A stretch of DNA of 35,083 nt. It comes from a bacterium. Lineage in GTDB: Bacteria > Planctomycetota > Phycisphaerae > UBA1845. The notes under the pieces were generated by a model that worked only from the letters and a program-made list of their open reading frames with translations, was not told the DNA's origin and made no database searches. How positions within the stretch are numbered: position 1 is the first letter of the stretch; each line of letters opens with the position of its first letter. The stretch spans positions 1-35,083 of the forward strand of contig JAAEQG010001510.1 of assembly GCA_024231775.1 (NCBI GenBank). The letters run 5' to 3'. Positions 25,350-33,684 of the stretch are shown one piece after another. The translations under genes and the position numbers were made by a program.

Positions 25350-26116
25350 TTGGTGCCCTTTCCGGCGGATGCCAAGGCGCCGTAGCGGCGCTCGCGTCGG
25401 GCATAGTCACGGATCGCCTGGCGAAGCGATTCCACCCCGAAATCCGGCCAGTAGACATCGCACACGTGCAATTCCGCATAGCTGATCTGCCACAGCAGGA
25501 AGTTGCTGACCCGGTGCTCCGACGCCGTGCGGATCAACAAGTCCGGATCGGGCAGGCCGCCGGTATACAGCGAATCCGCGATGCACTGCTCATCAATATC
25601 GCCCACCTGCAACTGCCCCGCCTGCACCTCCCCGGCGATGTGGCGCACGGCGTCGACGATCTCCACGCGCGAGCTGTAGTTAAGTGCCAGGCAGAGTCGC
25701 AGACCGGAGTTGGCGGCGCTGGCTTCGAGGGTCAGGTCCATCTCGCGCAGGACGTGGTCGGGCAGACCTTGGCGGCGCCCGATGTGGACGAGGCGTACGT
25801 TGTTCTCCATGATCTCCGGCCGCTCGGCGACGAGGTAGCGACCGTACAACTCCATCAGGAAGTCGATCTCCTCTTGCGGTCGGCTCCAGTTCTCGGTGCT
25901 GAAGCTGTAGAGGGTCAGGGCTTCCAGCTCGAGCCGGGCACACTCAGTGACGATCTCGCGGACCATCTTCGCTCCGGCTTCGTGCCCGCGGATGCGGGGC
26001 AAACCGCGTTCCTTGGCCCACCGGCCGTTCCCATCCATGATGATCGCGACGTGCCGCGGGATCGACTCGCGGGGTACGCCCAGGGCTTCAAACGCCTTTC
26101 GCCGAGCGTCAGGCAT
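25346..26116 (-). CDS. uppS: Isoprenyl (undecaprenyl) diphosphate synthase
   Basis: 256 residues, standard for cis-prenyltransferases (PF01255). IIMDGNGRWAKERG (D28), LYSFSTENWSRP, and the C-terminal SNFLLWQISYAELHVCDVYWPDF with RRERRYG identify it. It makes the C55 carrier lipid precursor for peptidoglycan and other envelope glycans, in the cytosol at the membrane face. The usual RTGGE/RTSGE loop reads RTASEHRVS here, a small departure. The ATG start overlaps the purA stop by 8 bases. Confidence 0.95.
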   Translation of the reverse strand: MPDARRKAFEALGVPRESIPRHVAIIMDGNGRWAKERGLPRIRGHEAGAKMVREIVTECARLELEALTLYSFSTENWSRPQEEIDFLMELYGRYLVAERPEIMENNVRLVHIGRRQGLPDHVLREMDLTLEASAANSGLRLCLALNYSSRVEIVDAVRHIAGEVQAGQLQVGDIDEQCIADSLYTGGLPDPDLLIRTASEHRVSNFLLWQISYAELHVCDVYWPDFGVESLRQAIRDYARRERRYGALASAGKGTK

Positions 26117-27455
26117 GGGCTTCGCCTCCCTGGTCCGCCGTAGCCAACCCCTCGCGCCGTCCCCGGCAAATGCACTCGCTGCGGCCCGGTCCGGTACCTA
26201 TGAGCGTCACCGGGCATCCGCTCAGTGACTCAATACGGGCGACGTAAGCTTGCGCAGCCGCCGGCAGTTCCTGGTAATCGCGGATTCCGCGGATCTCCTC
26301 CGACCATCCCGGGCAGTACTCGATCACCGGAGCAGCCCGCTCGAGCAGACTGGCGTCCGCCAAGACGGTGTCGACCGGGTGGCCGTCGATCTCATAGGCT
26401 ATACAGATACCCACCTTCTCGAAACCGCTGAGCGTGTCCAAGTGCATCATCGCCAGCTCGGTGGCGCCCACCAGTTCGGCAGCATAGCGCAGCGCCACCG
26501 CATCCAGCCATCCGCAGCGGCGCGGTCGACCGGTGGTGGTCCCGTACTCCCGCCCGCGCTCACGAATCCGATCGCCGTCTTCGCCGGGTAGTTCGCTGAC
26601 CAGCGGACCTTCGCCCACGCGAGTCGTGTAGGCTTTGGTGACGCCGACGACGTCGCGAACGGTTGCCGCGGGAACGCCCGCTCCGCCGGGCACGCCATGC
26701 GGTCCGGTACTGCTCGAGGTCACGTAGGGGTAGGTTCCGTGGTCAATATCCAGCATGACCCCGTTGGCTCCCTCGAAGAGCACCTTGGCCCCCGACGCGA
26801 TCCGCCCGCGTACGTAAGCTCCGGTATCGCACACGTGCGGGCGAAGCTCCGCCGCGGCGATGGCCAGCTCTTCCAGGACCCCCTCCGCATTGAGCCCGCC
26901 GTCGGTACCATATAGGGCGGTGAACTGCCGGCGTTTGAGGGGCACGATCGATCCCACCAATTGGGCGAGACGTCGCTCGTCCAGCAGATCACACACACGG
27001 ACGGCTGCGTATCGCCGCATCTTGTCCGCGTAGCATGGGCCGATGCCCCGCGACGTCGTACCGATTCGCCCTCCTCCACCGGCCTGCGACTCACCCAAAG
27101 CATCCTCGAGCTTGTGGTAGACCGTCACCACATGGGCGCGATCGCTGATCTTCAGATTGTCCGCCACGCGCACTCCGCGGGAACGTAGCTCACTGATCTC
27201 ATCGAGGAGCACCAACGGGTCCAACGCCACCCCCGGACCGATCACCGCGGTCGCCCGGGGACGCAGGATGCCCGTGGGAACCAGGTGAAGCGCGAACCGC
27301 TGCTCACCCACCCAAACGGTGTGTCCGGCGTTGGCGCCGCCGTTGTAGCGCACCACCTCGTCGAAGCGGGAACATAGCAGGTCGATGACCTTACCCTTGC
27401 CCTCGTCGCCCCAAGTCAGACCCACCACGCATGTGTGTTCAACTGGTCTGCTCAA
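26109..27455 (-). CDS. purA: Adenylosuccinate synthetase
   Basis: 448 residues. GLTWGDEGKGKVIDLLC (P-loop-like catalytic D17), NGGANAGHTVW, TSRGIGPCYADKMRR, GANGVMLDIDHGTYPYVTSS, and the GTP-specificity KxxD-like and TRVGEGPL segments are all present. It joins IMP and aspartate with GTP in AMP synthesis. First gene of a three-gene leftward operon with uppS and the aminopeptidase. Its start lies beside a repeat-rich 460-base region that must carry its promoter. Confidence 0.97.
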   Translation of the reverse strand: MSRPVEHTCVVGLTWGDEGKGKVIDLLCSRFDEVVRYNGGANAGHTVWVGEQRFALHLVPTGILRPRATAVIGPGVALDPLVLLDEISELRSRGVRVADNLKISDRAHVVTVYHKLEDALGESQAGGGGRIGTTSRGIGPCYADKMRRYAAVRVCDLLDERRLAQLVGSIVPLKRRQFTALYGTDGGLNAEGVLEELAIAAAELRPHVCDTGAYVRGRIASGAKVLFEGANGVMLDIDHGTYPYVTSSSTGPHGVPGGAGVPAATVRDVVGVTKAYTTRVGEGPLVSELPGEDGDRIRERGREYGTTTGRPRRCGWLDAVALRYAAELVGATELAMMHLDTLSGFEKVGICIAYEIDGHPVDTVLADASLLERAAPVIEYCPGWSEEIRGIRDYQELPAAAQAYVARIESLSGCPVTLIGTGPGRSECICRGRREGLATADQGGEAHA

Positions 27456-27651
27456 GATTCACCCTTCCCTCGGGGTTGCCGCGCGCCAAGCCCCCGAACC
27501 GGTTCGCCAGCCATCGGTTGTTCAATACGCCCCGTTGTGCGGTGGAAGCAGCCTGTCCCACCGCCATGAGACAGACCTGAAGGACTGTCCAGCCCACGCT
27601 AACCAGCGCCCGAACGCCTGTCAACCGATCCACTGGTGCCCCATCTGAAGC

Positions 27652-27774
27652 GGGTGCATCCCGAACAAGGTGGCAGAAACTGGCGAGGGTGGCATGGGCA
27701 AGCAGCAGCTTGCCCGTGGATAGTCCAACACGGGCAAACAAGTTTGCCCATGCCACCCTAAATGGGATGCACCC
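27652..27774. repeat. Large nested palindrome (three arm pairs)
   Basis: Outer arms GGGTGCATCCC (27652-27662) and GGGATGCACCC (27764-27774). Middle arms GGGTGGCATGGGCAA (27687-27701) and TTGCCCATGCCACCC (27744-27758). Inner arms TTGCCCGTG (27710-27718) and CACGGGCAA (27729-27737). All three pairs are perfect and nested, allowing a long composite hairpin in DNA or RNA. Confidence 0.85.
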
Positions 27775-27831
27775 ATCAGAAGCCCAAACGTCAGCGCGGG
27801 CTGTTCGTGGGCGTATCGTTGGACCTTGGAC

Positions 27832-27863
27832 CCGCTCGCTGGCGCTCGGGGCTCTGATGGAGT
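27832..27863 (+). repeat. Interspersed repeat B, copy 2
   Basis: Matches 7777-7808 at 29 of 32 positions. It lies about 50 bases before the stop of the leftward thioesterase gene. Confidence 0.65.
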
Positions 27864-27915
27864 TGGCGGAACCGTGCTCCTCGTCACCCACAAGGGGGAC
27901 GCTACATCGCCGGGT

Positions 27916-28338
27916 TCAGTGGCCGTGAGTCCCTCCGTCCGCCTCCTCCGGCCAGAGGTGTTCGGGCATGAGCCGGGGGCGCCCATCGCGCCCGACGCAG
28001 GCCAGCGTCGAGGTCGCCTCGCAACAGACCACGCCATCGACGACGATTTCATAGCGATGCTCGAGGCGGGCCCTCGTCGATCTGGTGACCTCCGCCATGA
28101 TCGTGGTCAGGTCGTCGTAGCGCACCGGGCGCTTGAACCGGCATTCGGTCTTGGCCACCACAAAGAAGACGCCCTCGCGCTCCAGATCGCGGTAGCGATA
28201 CCCGCGGTTCCGCAGCAGTTCGGTGCGCGCCAGCTCGAAGTACTCGAAGTACCGGGCGTGGTGCAGATAGCCCATCGCGTCGCACTCCGCATACCGCACC
28301 CGAACCTCGATTTCACATCGCGAAGCGGTCGTTCCCAT
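27916..28338 (-). CDS. Hot-dog acyl-CoA thioesterase (YbgC/4HBT type)
   Basis: 140 residues from ATG 28338, chosen because GAGGAG precedes it by 8 bases. The longer frame to 28410 adds an unconserved leader. The 4HBT signature VRYAECDAMGYLHHARYFEYFE carries the catalytic Asp (D20), followed by the long central helix and the KTECRFKRPVRYDDL strand. Such enzymes hydrolyse acyl-CoA thioesters in the cytosol and are often linked with the Tol-Pal envelope system, though no tol genes are seen here. Divergent from proS; no operon partner. Confidence 0.9.
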   Translation of the reverse strand: MGTTASRCEIEVRVRYAECDAMGYLHHARYFEYFELARTELLRNRGYRYRDLEREGVFFVVAKTECRFKRPVRYDDLTTIMAEVTRSTRARLEHRYEIVVDGVVCCEATSTLACVGRDGRPRLMPEHLWPEEADGGTHGH

Positions 28339-28559
28339 ACGCTGCACTCCTCGAGGTCCCTGACCCAACGCGGGACTGGCTATCGACACCACCCACCTAA
28401 TGGCTGGCAAACCGATTCAGCCGGCCTCATACCGGCGGGCGTCTTCGCCTGGGCCGGTCGACCGATAACTCGACCCGGGGCTTGGTGTACATCATTCGCC
28501 GCCCGCAAACAAGCCGTCCGCGCCTTGCAAACGACCCGGCGAAGCGTTATCAAACCTCC

Positions 28560-30266
28560 ATGCTATGGACCAAGTTCTTCATTCCGACGTCAAAAGAGGT
28601 TCCGGCTGACGCCACCGTTCCGTCTCATCAGTTGATGATCCGGGCCGGGCTGATTCGCCAGGTGGCTGCCGGTGCGTACACGTACCTCCCCCTCGGATAC
28701 CGCACGCTGCGCAAGATCGAGCAGATCATCCGAGAAGAGATGAACGCCGCGGGCGGGGTCGAGCTGCACATGCCGGCCATGCACCCCGTCGAGCTGTGGG
28801 AGGAGACCGGGCGGGTCGAGGCGATGGGCGATACCCTCGTGCGTCTGGCGGACAAGCCCTTCCGCAGAGGCACGGTGCTCGGGCCGACCCACGAGGAGGT
28901 CATCACCGATACGGTGCGGGCCTATATCAACAGTTACAAGCAATTGCCCCTGACGCTCTATCAGATCCAGACCAAGTTCCGCGACGAGGCCAGACCCAAG
29001 AGCGGCGTCCTGCGCACCCGCGAGTTCCACATGAAGGACGCCTACTCGTTCCATGCGGACAAGCCCAGTCTGGACGCCGCTTATGAGCGCATGTACCAGG
29101 CCTACTGCCGGATCTTCGAGCGTTGCGGACTGCCCTACGTGGCGGTCGAAGCCGAGTCCGGTCCGATCGGGGGCGATGCGTCGCACGAGTTCATGGTGGT
29201 CACCGACGCCGGCGAGGACTACCTGGTACGCAGCGCTGAGGGGACCTACGCCGCAAACCTCGAACGGGCGACGACCGCTCCACTACCCACCGAGGATACG
29301 GCCGAACTCGAAGAGCTGGGCGAAGTCCACACGCCCGGGATCTGCACCATTGAGGAGGTCTCCCGCTTCCTCAAGTGCAAACCGGAGAACATGGTCAAGA
29401 CTCTGATCTACGAGACCGAGGACGGCCCTTTGGTGGCGCTGGTCCGCGGCGACCATGAAGCCAACGAGATGAAGCTGGCCCGGGCGGCGGGCGGCGTCCA
29501 GTTGAACATGGCTTCCCCCGCGACTATCCAGAAGGTCACCGGGGCGGACGTAGGGTTCGCCGGTCCGGTGGGGCTCGAGGTCCGGGTCATCGCGGACCAG
29601 GCGGTTACGGTCATGCGCAACGCCGTCACCGGAGCTAACAAGACGGACTATCACCTCACCGGAGTCAACCCGGGGCGAGACTTTGAGACTACGGAGGTGG
29701 CGGACATCCGCTACGCCGTCGAGAGTGATCGCAGCCCCGCGGGCGAACCGCTGATCTTCGAGAAGTGCATCGAGGTCGGGCACGTCTTCAAGCTGGGTAC
29801 GAAGTACTCCGACGCCATGCGAGCCACCTTCCTCGACCAGAACGGATCAGCCCGCCCGTTGATTATGGGTTGCTATGGAATCGGGTTGAACCGGATCATG
29901 GCGGCGGCCATCGAAGCGTTTCATGACGACGACGGGATCCGCTGGCCGATCTCGATGGCCCCGTTCGCCGTGGAGATTGTGGCGCTGGATGCCCGCGACG
30001 AGGCGGTGCAAAAAGCCGCCCGCGACTTGCACGATCAACTGGAATCGGCGGGCTTGGAGGTCCTCCTGGACGACCGCGATGCCCGACCCGGTTTCAAGTT
30101 CAAAGACGCCGACCTGATCGGCATCCCTCTCCGGGTGGTCATCGGCAAGCGCGGGCTCGCCGAAGGAGCAGCCGAAGTCAAGCGTCGCGGCGAAAAAGAC
30201 GCCCGGAAGATCCCCCTGCCCGACGTCCTCGCCGAAATCCGCAGCCTCGCCCAAGAGCCTGCCTGA
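28560..30266 (+). CDS. proS: Prolyl-tRNA synthetase
   Basis: 568 residues from ATG 28560; the upstream open frame to 28482 is not conserved, and MLWTKFFIPTSKE is the usual family start. Class-II motifs: GPTHEEVITDTVRAY, RTREFHMKDAYSFH and MGCYGIGLNRIM. An inserted editing (YbaK-like) domain lies at about 225-385 (KCKPENMVKTLIYETEDGPLVALVRGDHEAN), followed by the anticodon-binding domain. This is the bacterial type ProS. It charges tRNA-Pro in the cytosol. No strong SD and no T-box leader were seen. The intergenic region after it carries repeats. Confidence 0.97.
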   Translation: MLWTKFFIPTSKEVPADATVPSHQLMIRAGLIRQVAAGAYTYLPLGYRTLRKIEQIIREEMNAAGGVELHMPAMHPVELWEETGRVEAMGDTLVRLADKPFRRGTVLGPTHEEVITDTVRAYINSYKQLPLTLYQIQTKFRDEARPKSGVLRTREFHMKDAYSFHADKPSLDAAYERMYQAYCRIFERCGLPYVAVEAESGPIGGDASHEFMVVTDAGEDYLVRSAEGTYAANLERATTAPLPTEDTAELEELGEVHTPGICTIEEVSRFLKCKPENMVKTLIYETEDGPLVALVRGDHEANEMKLARAAGGVQLNMASPATIQKVTGADVGFAGPVGLEVRVIADQAVTVMRNAVTGANKTDYHLTGVNPGRDFETTEVADIRYAVESDRSPAGEPLIFEKCIEVGHVFKLGTKYSDAMRATFLDQNGSARPLIMGCYGIGLNRIMAAAIEAFHDDDGIRWPISMAPFAVEIVALDARDEAVQKAARDLHDQLESAGLEVLLDDRDARPGFKFKDADLIGIPLRVVIGKRGLAEGAAEVKRRGEKDARKIPLPDVLAEIRSLAQEPA

Positions 30267-30283
30267 GTCCGTTGTGCGGGTGC

Positions 30284-30311
30284 CCCATCCTCTCTGAAAG
30301 GAAAGGATGGG
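30284..30311 (+). terminator. Hairpin 17 bases after proS, possible terminator or repeat module
   Basis: CCCATCCT (30284-30291) pairs with AGGATGGG (30304-30311), an 8-bp stem with a 12-base loop. No T-run follows, so termination is uncertain. It abuts the repeat copy and may belong to that element. Confidence 0.4.
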
Positions 30312-30314
30312 AAC

Positions 30315-30374
30315 TTCCCCCGTTGCGCAATACAGTGAGCCCCCACCCTTTGCTGCGGCAAAGGACGGGCACCC
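30315..30374 (+). repeat. Interspersed hairpin repeat, copy 3
   Basis: Aligns along its length with 6053-6113 (TTCCCCC, TGCGCAA, CCCCCACCCTTTG). CCTTTGC/GCAAAGG form a 7-bp stem with a 4-base loop, so pairing is kept although the loop differs from copy 2. Confidence 0.75.
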
Positions 30375-30558
30375 AGGCTTCACCGCGGGCGTTTGGGCAG
30401 CAGGGATTGCCGTGGGGTTCGGCGGTTCCTGCGCCGTTCGTCGGCCGGGCGAACTTGGGCCACGTCCGTCGGAGCACATCTCTGTTTTCTGTAACTCCCG
30501 CTGCTCACGCAGGTTAAGGCAGGCTCCCCGCAGTTGCTGACGAACTCGGCGGCGGTTG

Positions 30559-30574
30559 TGGCACGGGGGTTGTT
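30559..30574 (+). promoter_or_regulatory. Sigma-54-like promoter upstream of the flagellar genes
   Basis: TGGCACGGGGGTTGTT fits the -24/-12 consensus TGGCACGNNNNTTGCW at all fixed positions except the C of the -12 GC, which is T. It lies about 50 bases before the small ORF and 300 before flgF. Sigma-54 control of rod, ring and hook genes is common in polar-flagellate bacteria. Confidence 0.4.
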
Positions 30575-30625
30575 CATGCACTTCGCGAGGAACAGAGTTC
30601 GTCTCGAACCACGTGAGGTGTGCGC

Positions 30626-30808
30626 ATGGTATACGCTCAGCCAGCGGAGTTGGGACCGCCCCAGAACCGAGCCCGCAGAGGTCTCCACGACTGGATAGAC
30701 CTGGGTGAGTTCATCCGTCAGGTCGCATCCGCCGCGGTCGAATCGTCCGCGCATGACGCACGGGTGACGGACAACGACGGCGCCGCGGCTGCGCAGTTCG
30801 AGAACTGA
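30626..30808 (+). CDS. Small hypothetical protein before flgF
   Basis: 60 residues from ATG 30626 with GAGGTG five bases upstream. The start could also be the GTG at 30620. It has an Arg-rich N-terminal part, an amphipathic middle (WIDLGEFIRQVASAAVESS) and an acidic, Ala-rich end; no membrane segment or Cys. It lies 61 bases before flgF and downstream of the sigma-54-like site. No family recognised. It could be a small flagellar regulator or a non-coding leader. Confidence 0.45.
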   Translation: MVYAQPAELGPPQNRARRGLHDWIDLGEFIRQVASAAVESSAHDARVTDNDGAAAAQFEN

Positions 30809-30869
30809 CCTGGATCGGTTACTCCGGCGTCGCGCTGGGGTAGATCGGACGATCCCCGGGAGTCAAGAG

Positions 30870-31637
30870 ATGACCTACGGGCTTTGGCTATCTGCCGGCG
30901 GGCTGCAAGTGAACCAGTACCGCCAGGATATCGTCACCAACAATCTGGCGAACGTGGAGACGCCCGGATTCAAGCGTGATCTGGCAGTGATCCACGAACG
31001 CCAAGTCGAAGCTCAGAGCAGCGCGGACGGACTTGGCTGGGGCCACCGCCTGCTCGATCGACTAAGCGGCGGGAACTGGGTCCGTCCCACGTATACGGAC
31101 TTCGGACAAGGTGGGCTGGCCCGAACGGAATCGGGGCTTGACGCCGCCATCGAGGGTGAGGGGTTCTTCAGCGTGCTCGAGAGCGGCGAACCGCGGTTCA
31201 CCCGCGACGGCCGTTTCACGCTCAATCCCGCCGGCGAAGTGGTCATGGTAGCCGGTGACGGCCAAGCCCGAGTGCTGGACGATTCCGGTAGCCCAATCAC
31301 GCTCGATCCCGCCGGAGGGAAGATAACCATCAGCCAAGACGGAACAATTTCCCAGGACGAAACGCAAGTGGCGAAGCTCGGGATCGTCGAGTTTGCCGAC
31401 CGTCAGACGCTGCGAAAGGTGGGTGGAAACCTGTTCGAGTCCACCGGAGCCCAGCCGACGGCGGCGCAGAACAGCAAGGTCCACGGCGGGTACGTGGAGT
31501 CCTCCGCTCAGAACCCCATCACCGGGCTGGTGGAGATGATCGAAGCCACCCGGGCCCACGACCTGAACGCGCGCATGATTATGCTGCAAGACCAGACCGT
31601 CGGCCAGGCTGTGAACACGGTCGGGCGAGTTAGTTAA
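30870..31637 (+). CDS. flgF: Flagellar basal-body rod protein FlgF
   Basis: 255 residues. The N-terminal rod motif QYRQDIVTNNLANVETPGFKRDL (flg_bb_rod), central DAAIEGEGFFSV and C-terminal SAQNPITGLVEMIEATRAHDLNARMI are the standard axial-protein blocks. Length matches FlgF, and its place just before FlgG supports the call. FlgF is a proximal/distal rod junction protein exported by the flagellar type III apparatus, so no signal peptide is expected or seen. It starts the cluster flgF-flgG-flgA-flgH-flgI, separated from flgG by 12 bases. Confidence 0.93.
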   Translation: MTYGLWLSAGGLQVNQYRQDIVTNNLANVETPGFKRDLAVIHERQVEAQSSADGLGWGHRLLDRLSGGNWVRPTYTDFGQGGLARTESGLDAAIEGEGFFSVLESGEPRFTRDGRFTLNPAGEVVMVAGDGQARVLDDSGSPITLDPAGGKITISQDGTISQDETQVAKLGIVEFADRQTLRKVGGNLFESTGAQPTAAQNSKVHGGYVESSAQNPITGLVEMIEATRAHDLNARMIMLQDQTVGQAVNTVGRVS

Positions 31638-31649
31638 GGATGAACATAC

Positions 31650-32459
31650 ATGGCGATTCTAGCACTGCACTCCGCGGCGTCGGGGATGAAGGCTCTGGAC
31701 ACGGCGCTCGACGTCACCGCGAACAATCTGGCCAACGTCAATACCTTGGGCTTCAAAGGCTCACGAGTCAACTTTGAGGACCTGCTGTACCAGACCCGCC
31801 GCGAACCGGGCGTGCTCAACACCGAGGAAGAGCCCATCCCCCATGGTATCCAGGTTGGTCTGGGGGTGGCGGAGTCGGGCACCCAGTTGAACTTCGCGCA
31901 AGGCTCGGTGGACAGCACCACGAACCCGCTGGACCTGATGATCGAAGGCGACGGTTTCTTCCAGGTGACCACCATTCAGAACGGCGACCCGATCACCGCT
32001 TACACGCGTGCGGGCAACTTCACCAGAAACTCCGAAGGTACGCTGGTGCTGGGCAACAGTGACGGCTCGATGCTCGAACCGCAGATCCAGGTTCCGACGG
32101 ACGCGGTGGAGATCAACGTCACCCGCAACGGCCAGGTGCTGGCCCGCCAGCAAGGAGCCCCCACGCTGAACGCCGTCGGCCAGATCGAGCTGGCCCGGTT
32201 CGTCAACCCTGAAGGGCTCAAGCAGATCGGCCACAACCTCTACGAAGAGACCGGTGCGTCGGGCGCCCCGGTGTCCGGTCCGCCTCAGCAAGACGGAATG
32301 GGCAGTCTTCAAAGCAAGTTTCTGGAGATGAGCAACGTGGATCCCGTCCGCGAACTGGTCGCCCTGATCCGGACGCAACGCGCCTTCGAGTTGAACAGCC
32401 AATCGATTCAAAGCGCCAACCAAGCCCTCCAGGTGGTGACCAATCTGGTGCGGCGATAG
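31650..32459 (+). CDS. flgG: Flagellar distal rod protein FlgG
   Basis: 269 residues. ALHSAASGMKALDTALDVTANNLANVNTLGFKGSRVNFEDLLYQ, DLMIEGDGFFQV and SNVDPVRELVALIRTQRAFELNSQSIQSANQALQVVTNLVRR are diagnostic of FlgG. It forms the distal rod, exported through the flagellar channel. AAGGATG precedes the ATG. Second gene of the cluster; 58 bases separate it from flgA. Confidence 0.96.
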   Translation: MAILALHSAASGMKALDTALDVTANNLANVNTLGFKGSRVNFEDLLYQTRREPGVLNTEEEPIPHGIQVGLGVAESGTQLNFAQGSVDSTTNPLDLMIEGDGFFQVTTIQNGDPITAYTRAGNFTRNSEGTLVLGNSDGSMLEPQIQVPTDAVEINVTRNGQVLARQQGAPTLNAVGQIELARFVNPEGLKQIGHNLYEETGASGAPVSGPPQQDGMGSLQSKFLEMSNVDPVRELVALIRTQRAFELNSQSIQSANQALQVVTNLVRR

Positions 32460-32517
32460 TGAGGCGGCGGGCACGAGCTAGCATGGAACCCGGCCATCCG
32501 CGGAGAGTGAACTCACG

Positions 32518-33684
32518 ATGAACGCAGCGACAAGAAACACGAGTGATACGTTCTTCCGGGGGCGGCGGAGAATCTCTCACCAGGGAGCACCGCGGCAACG
32601 TGGTCTCCGGGGCGCGCAGTGCGCGACCGCCCTGCTGTTGTTGGCTACTGCGTCTGCGGCAGCCGGCGGCGGGCAGCGCGGCGTCATCAAGCTGTGGCCC
32701 GAAGCGGTGGTGATCGAGGATGTGATCCTGCTGGGCGACATCGCCCAGGTGGCGGGCTTCGAGCCGACCACCGCCGAGTCACTCCACGAGTTGGTGGTCG
32801 CCACGGCTCCTACGCCGGGCGGATCGCGTCCGGTTGCCCTGTCGAACGTCCGCAAGGCTCTGTCCCGGAGCGGGATCAACCGAGCCCGGATCATCGTCAA
32901 AGGAGCAGCGGAGTGCGCCGTTCGGCGTCCCACGTCGGTGGCCAACGCACGTCCGATCGGAAGCTCGGCGAAGAACCTCGAGAACGCATCCCCCCGCCGA
33001 ACCGGCGAGAGCACTCTGCGTAGCACCGTGACCGAGTACTTCGACAACCAGTTGTCCGTCTATGGCGGCAGCGCAGACATCAGCTTCGGGCGAACCGCCG
33101 AGCAGGTGTTGGACCTGTCCGGACCGGAGTTCACCTTCCGCATCCACCAACCTCCAGGACCGGTGCTGGGGCTGATCCAACTGAGGGTGGTGGTGCTCCG
33201 GGGGACCTCGGAAGTGCAGCGAATCCCGATGGTCGTGAGTGTTGCCCTGCTTCGTGAGGTAGTGACCACCCGGCGTCCGCTGAATCGCGGAGGCACAGTG
33301 CAACCCCAGGATGTTCAACTGATGCCTCAGCGTTTCACCCGAACGGACCGCCTGGGCATAACGGACCCCGCCGAGGTGATCGGCCTGCGGGCCCGGCGTT
33401 TCGTGCGACCGGGGGAGCTGCTGGACAGTCGCGATCTGGAGCGGGTTCCGCTGGTGCGTCGAGGGCAGATCGTCGAGGTGTACTCTCGATTCGGAGCCGT
33501 CACCGTGAAGACGGCGGCAAAGGTGAGCGAGGACGGTGACTTTGGCGCATTGGTCTCCCTGCATGCTTCGGGAAGACGCAAGACGGGCATCATCGGACGT
33601 GTCGTGGGGCCTCGGCGGGTCGAGGTGGGTGAGGCAGTGCTGGAGGGATCCAAGGACGTGCTTGTTGCCGAGGGAGGTCGATGA
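32518..33684 (+). CDS. flgA: Flagellar P-ring assembly chaperone FlgA
   Basis: 388 residues, longer than the about 220 of enteric FlgA because of an extended N-terminal half. An Arg-rich leader and hydrophobic signal (CATALLLLATASAAAGGG) direct it to the periplasm. The C-terminal 140 residues are the SAF-type chaperone domain (TRRPLNRGGTVQPQDVQL, GLRARRFVRPGELLDSRDLERVPLVRRGQIVEV). FlgA helps FlgI assemble into the P-ring, and flgI is two genes downstream. The flgH start overlaps its stop. The middle region (about 100-200) is poorly conserved. Confidence 0.9.
   Translation: MNAATRNTSDTFFRGRRRISHQGAPRQRGLRGAQCATALLLLATASAAAGGGQRGVIKLWPEAVVIEDVILLGDIAQVAGFEPTTAESLHELVVATAPTPGGSRPVALSNVRKALSRSGINRARIIVKGAAECAVRRPTSVANARPIGSSAKNLENASPRRTGESTLRSTVTEYFDNQLSVYGGSADISFGRTAEQVLDLSGPEFTFRIHQPPGPVLGLIQLRVVVLRGTSEVQRIPMVVSVALLREVVTTRRPLNRGGTVQPQDVQLMPQRFTRTDRLGITDPAEVIGLRARRFVRPGELLDSRDLERVPLVRRGQIVEVYSRFGAVTVKTAAKVSEDGDFGALVSLHASGRRKTGIIGRVVGPRRVEVGEAVLEGSKDVLVAEGGR

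Larger units (their letters stand above)
27456..27915. other. Repeat-rich intergenic region upstream of purA
   Basis: No gene of its own. It holds the nested palindrome at 27652-27774 and repeat B copy 2 at 27832-27863. The open frames crossing it contain SIRAPSASE-type peptides that recur in the other repeat copy at 7777-7808, showing that they are repeat translations and not proteins. Confidence 0.6.
30267..30625. other. Intergenic region between proS and the flagellar cluster
   Basis: Holds a hairpin at 30284-30311, hairpin repeat copy 3 at 30315-30374 and the sigma-54-like site at 30559-30574. No other gene-like content was found. Confidence 0.5.

Noticed and set aside
27439-27891. Minus-strand 150-residue frame upstream of purA
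   Set aside because: It is made of repeat and palindrome DNA; the peptide SIRAPSASE recurs from the other repeat copy.
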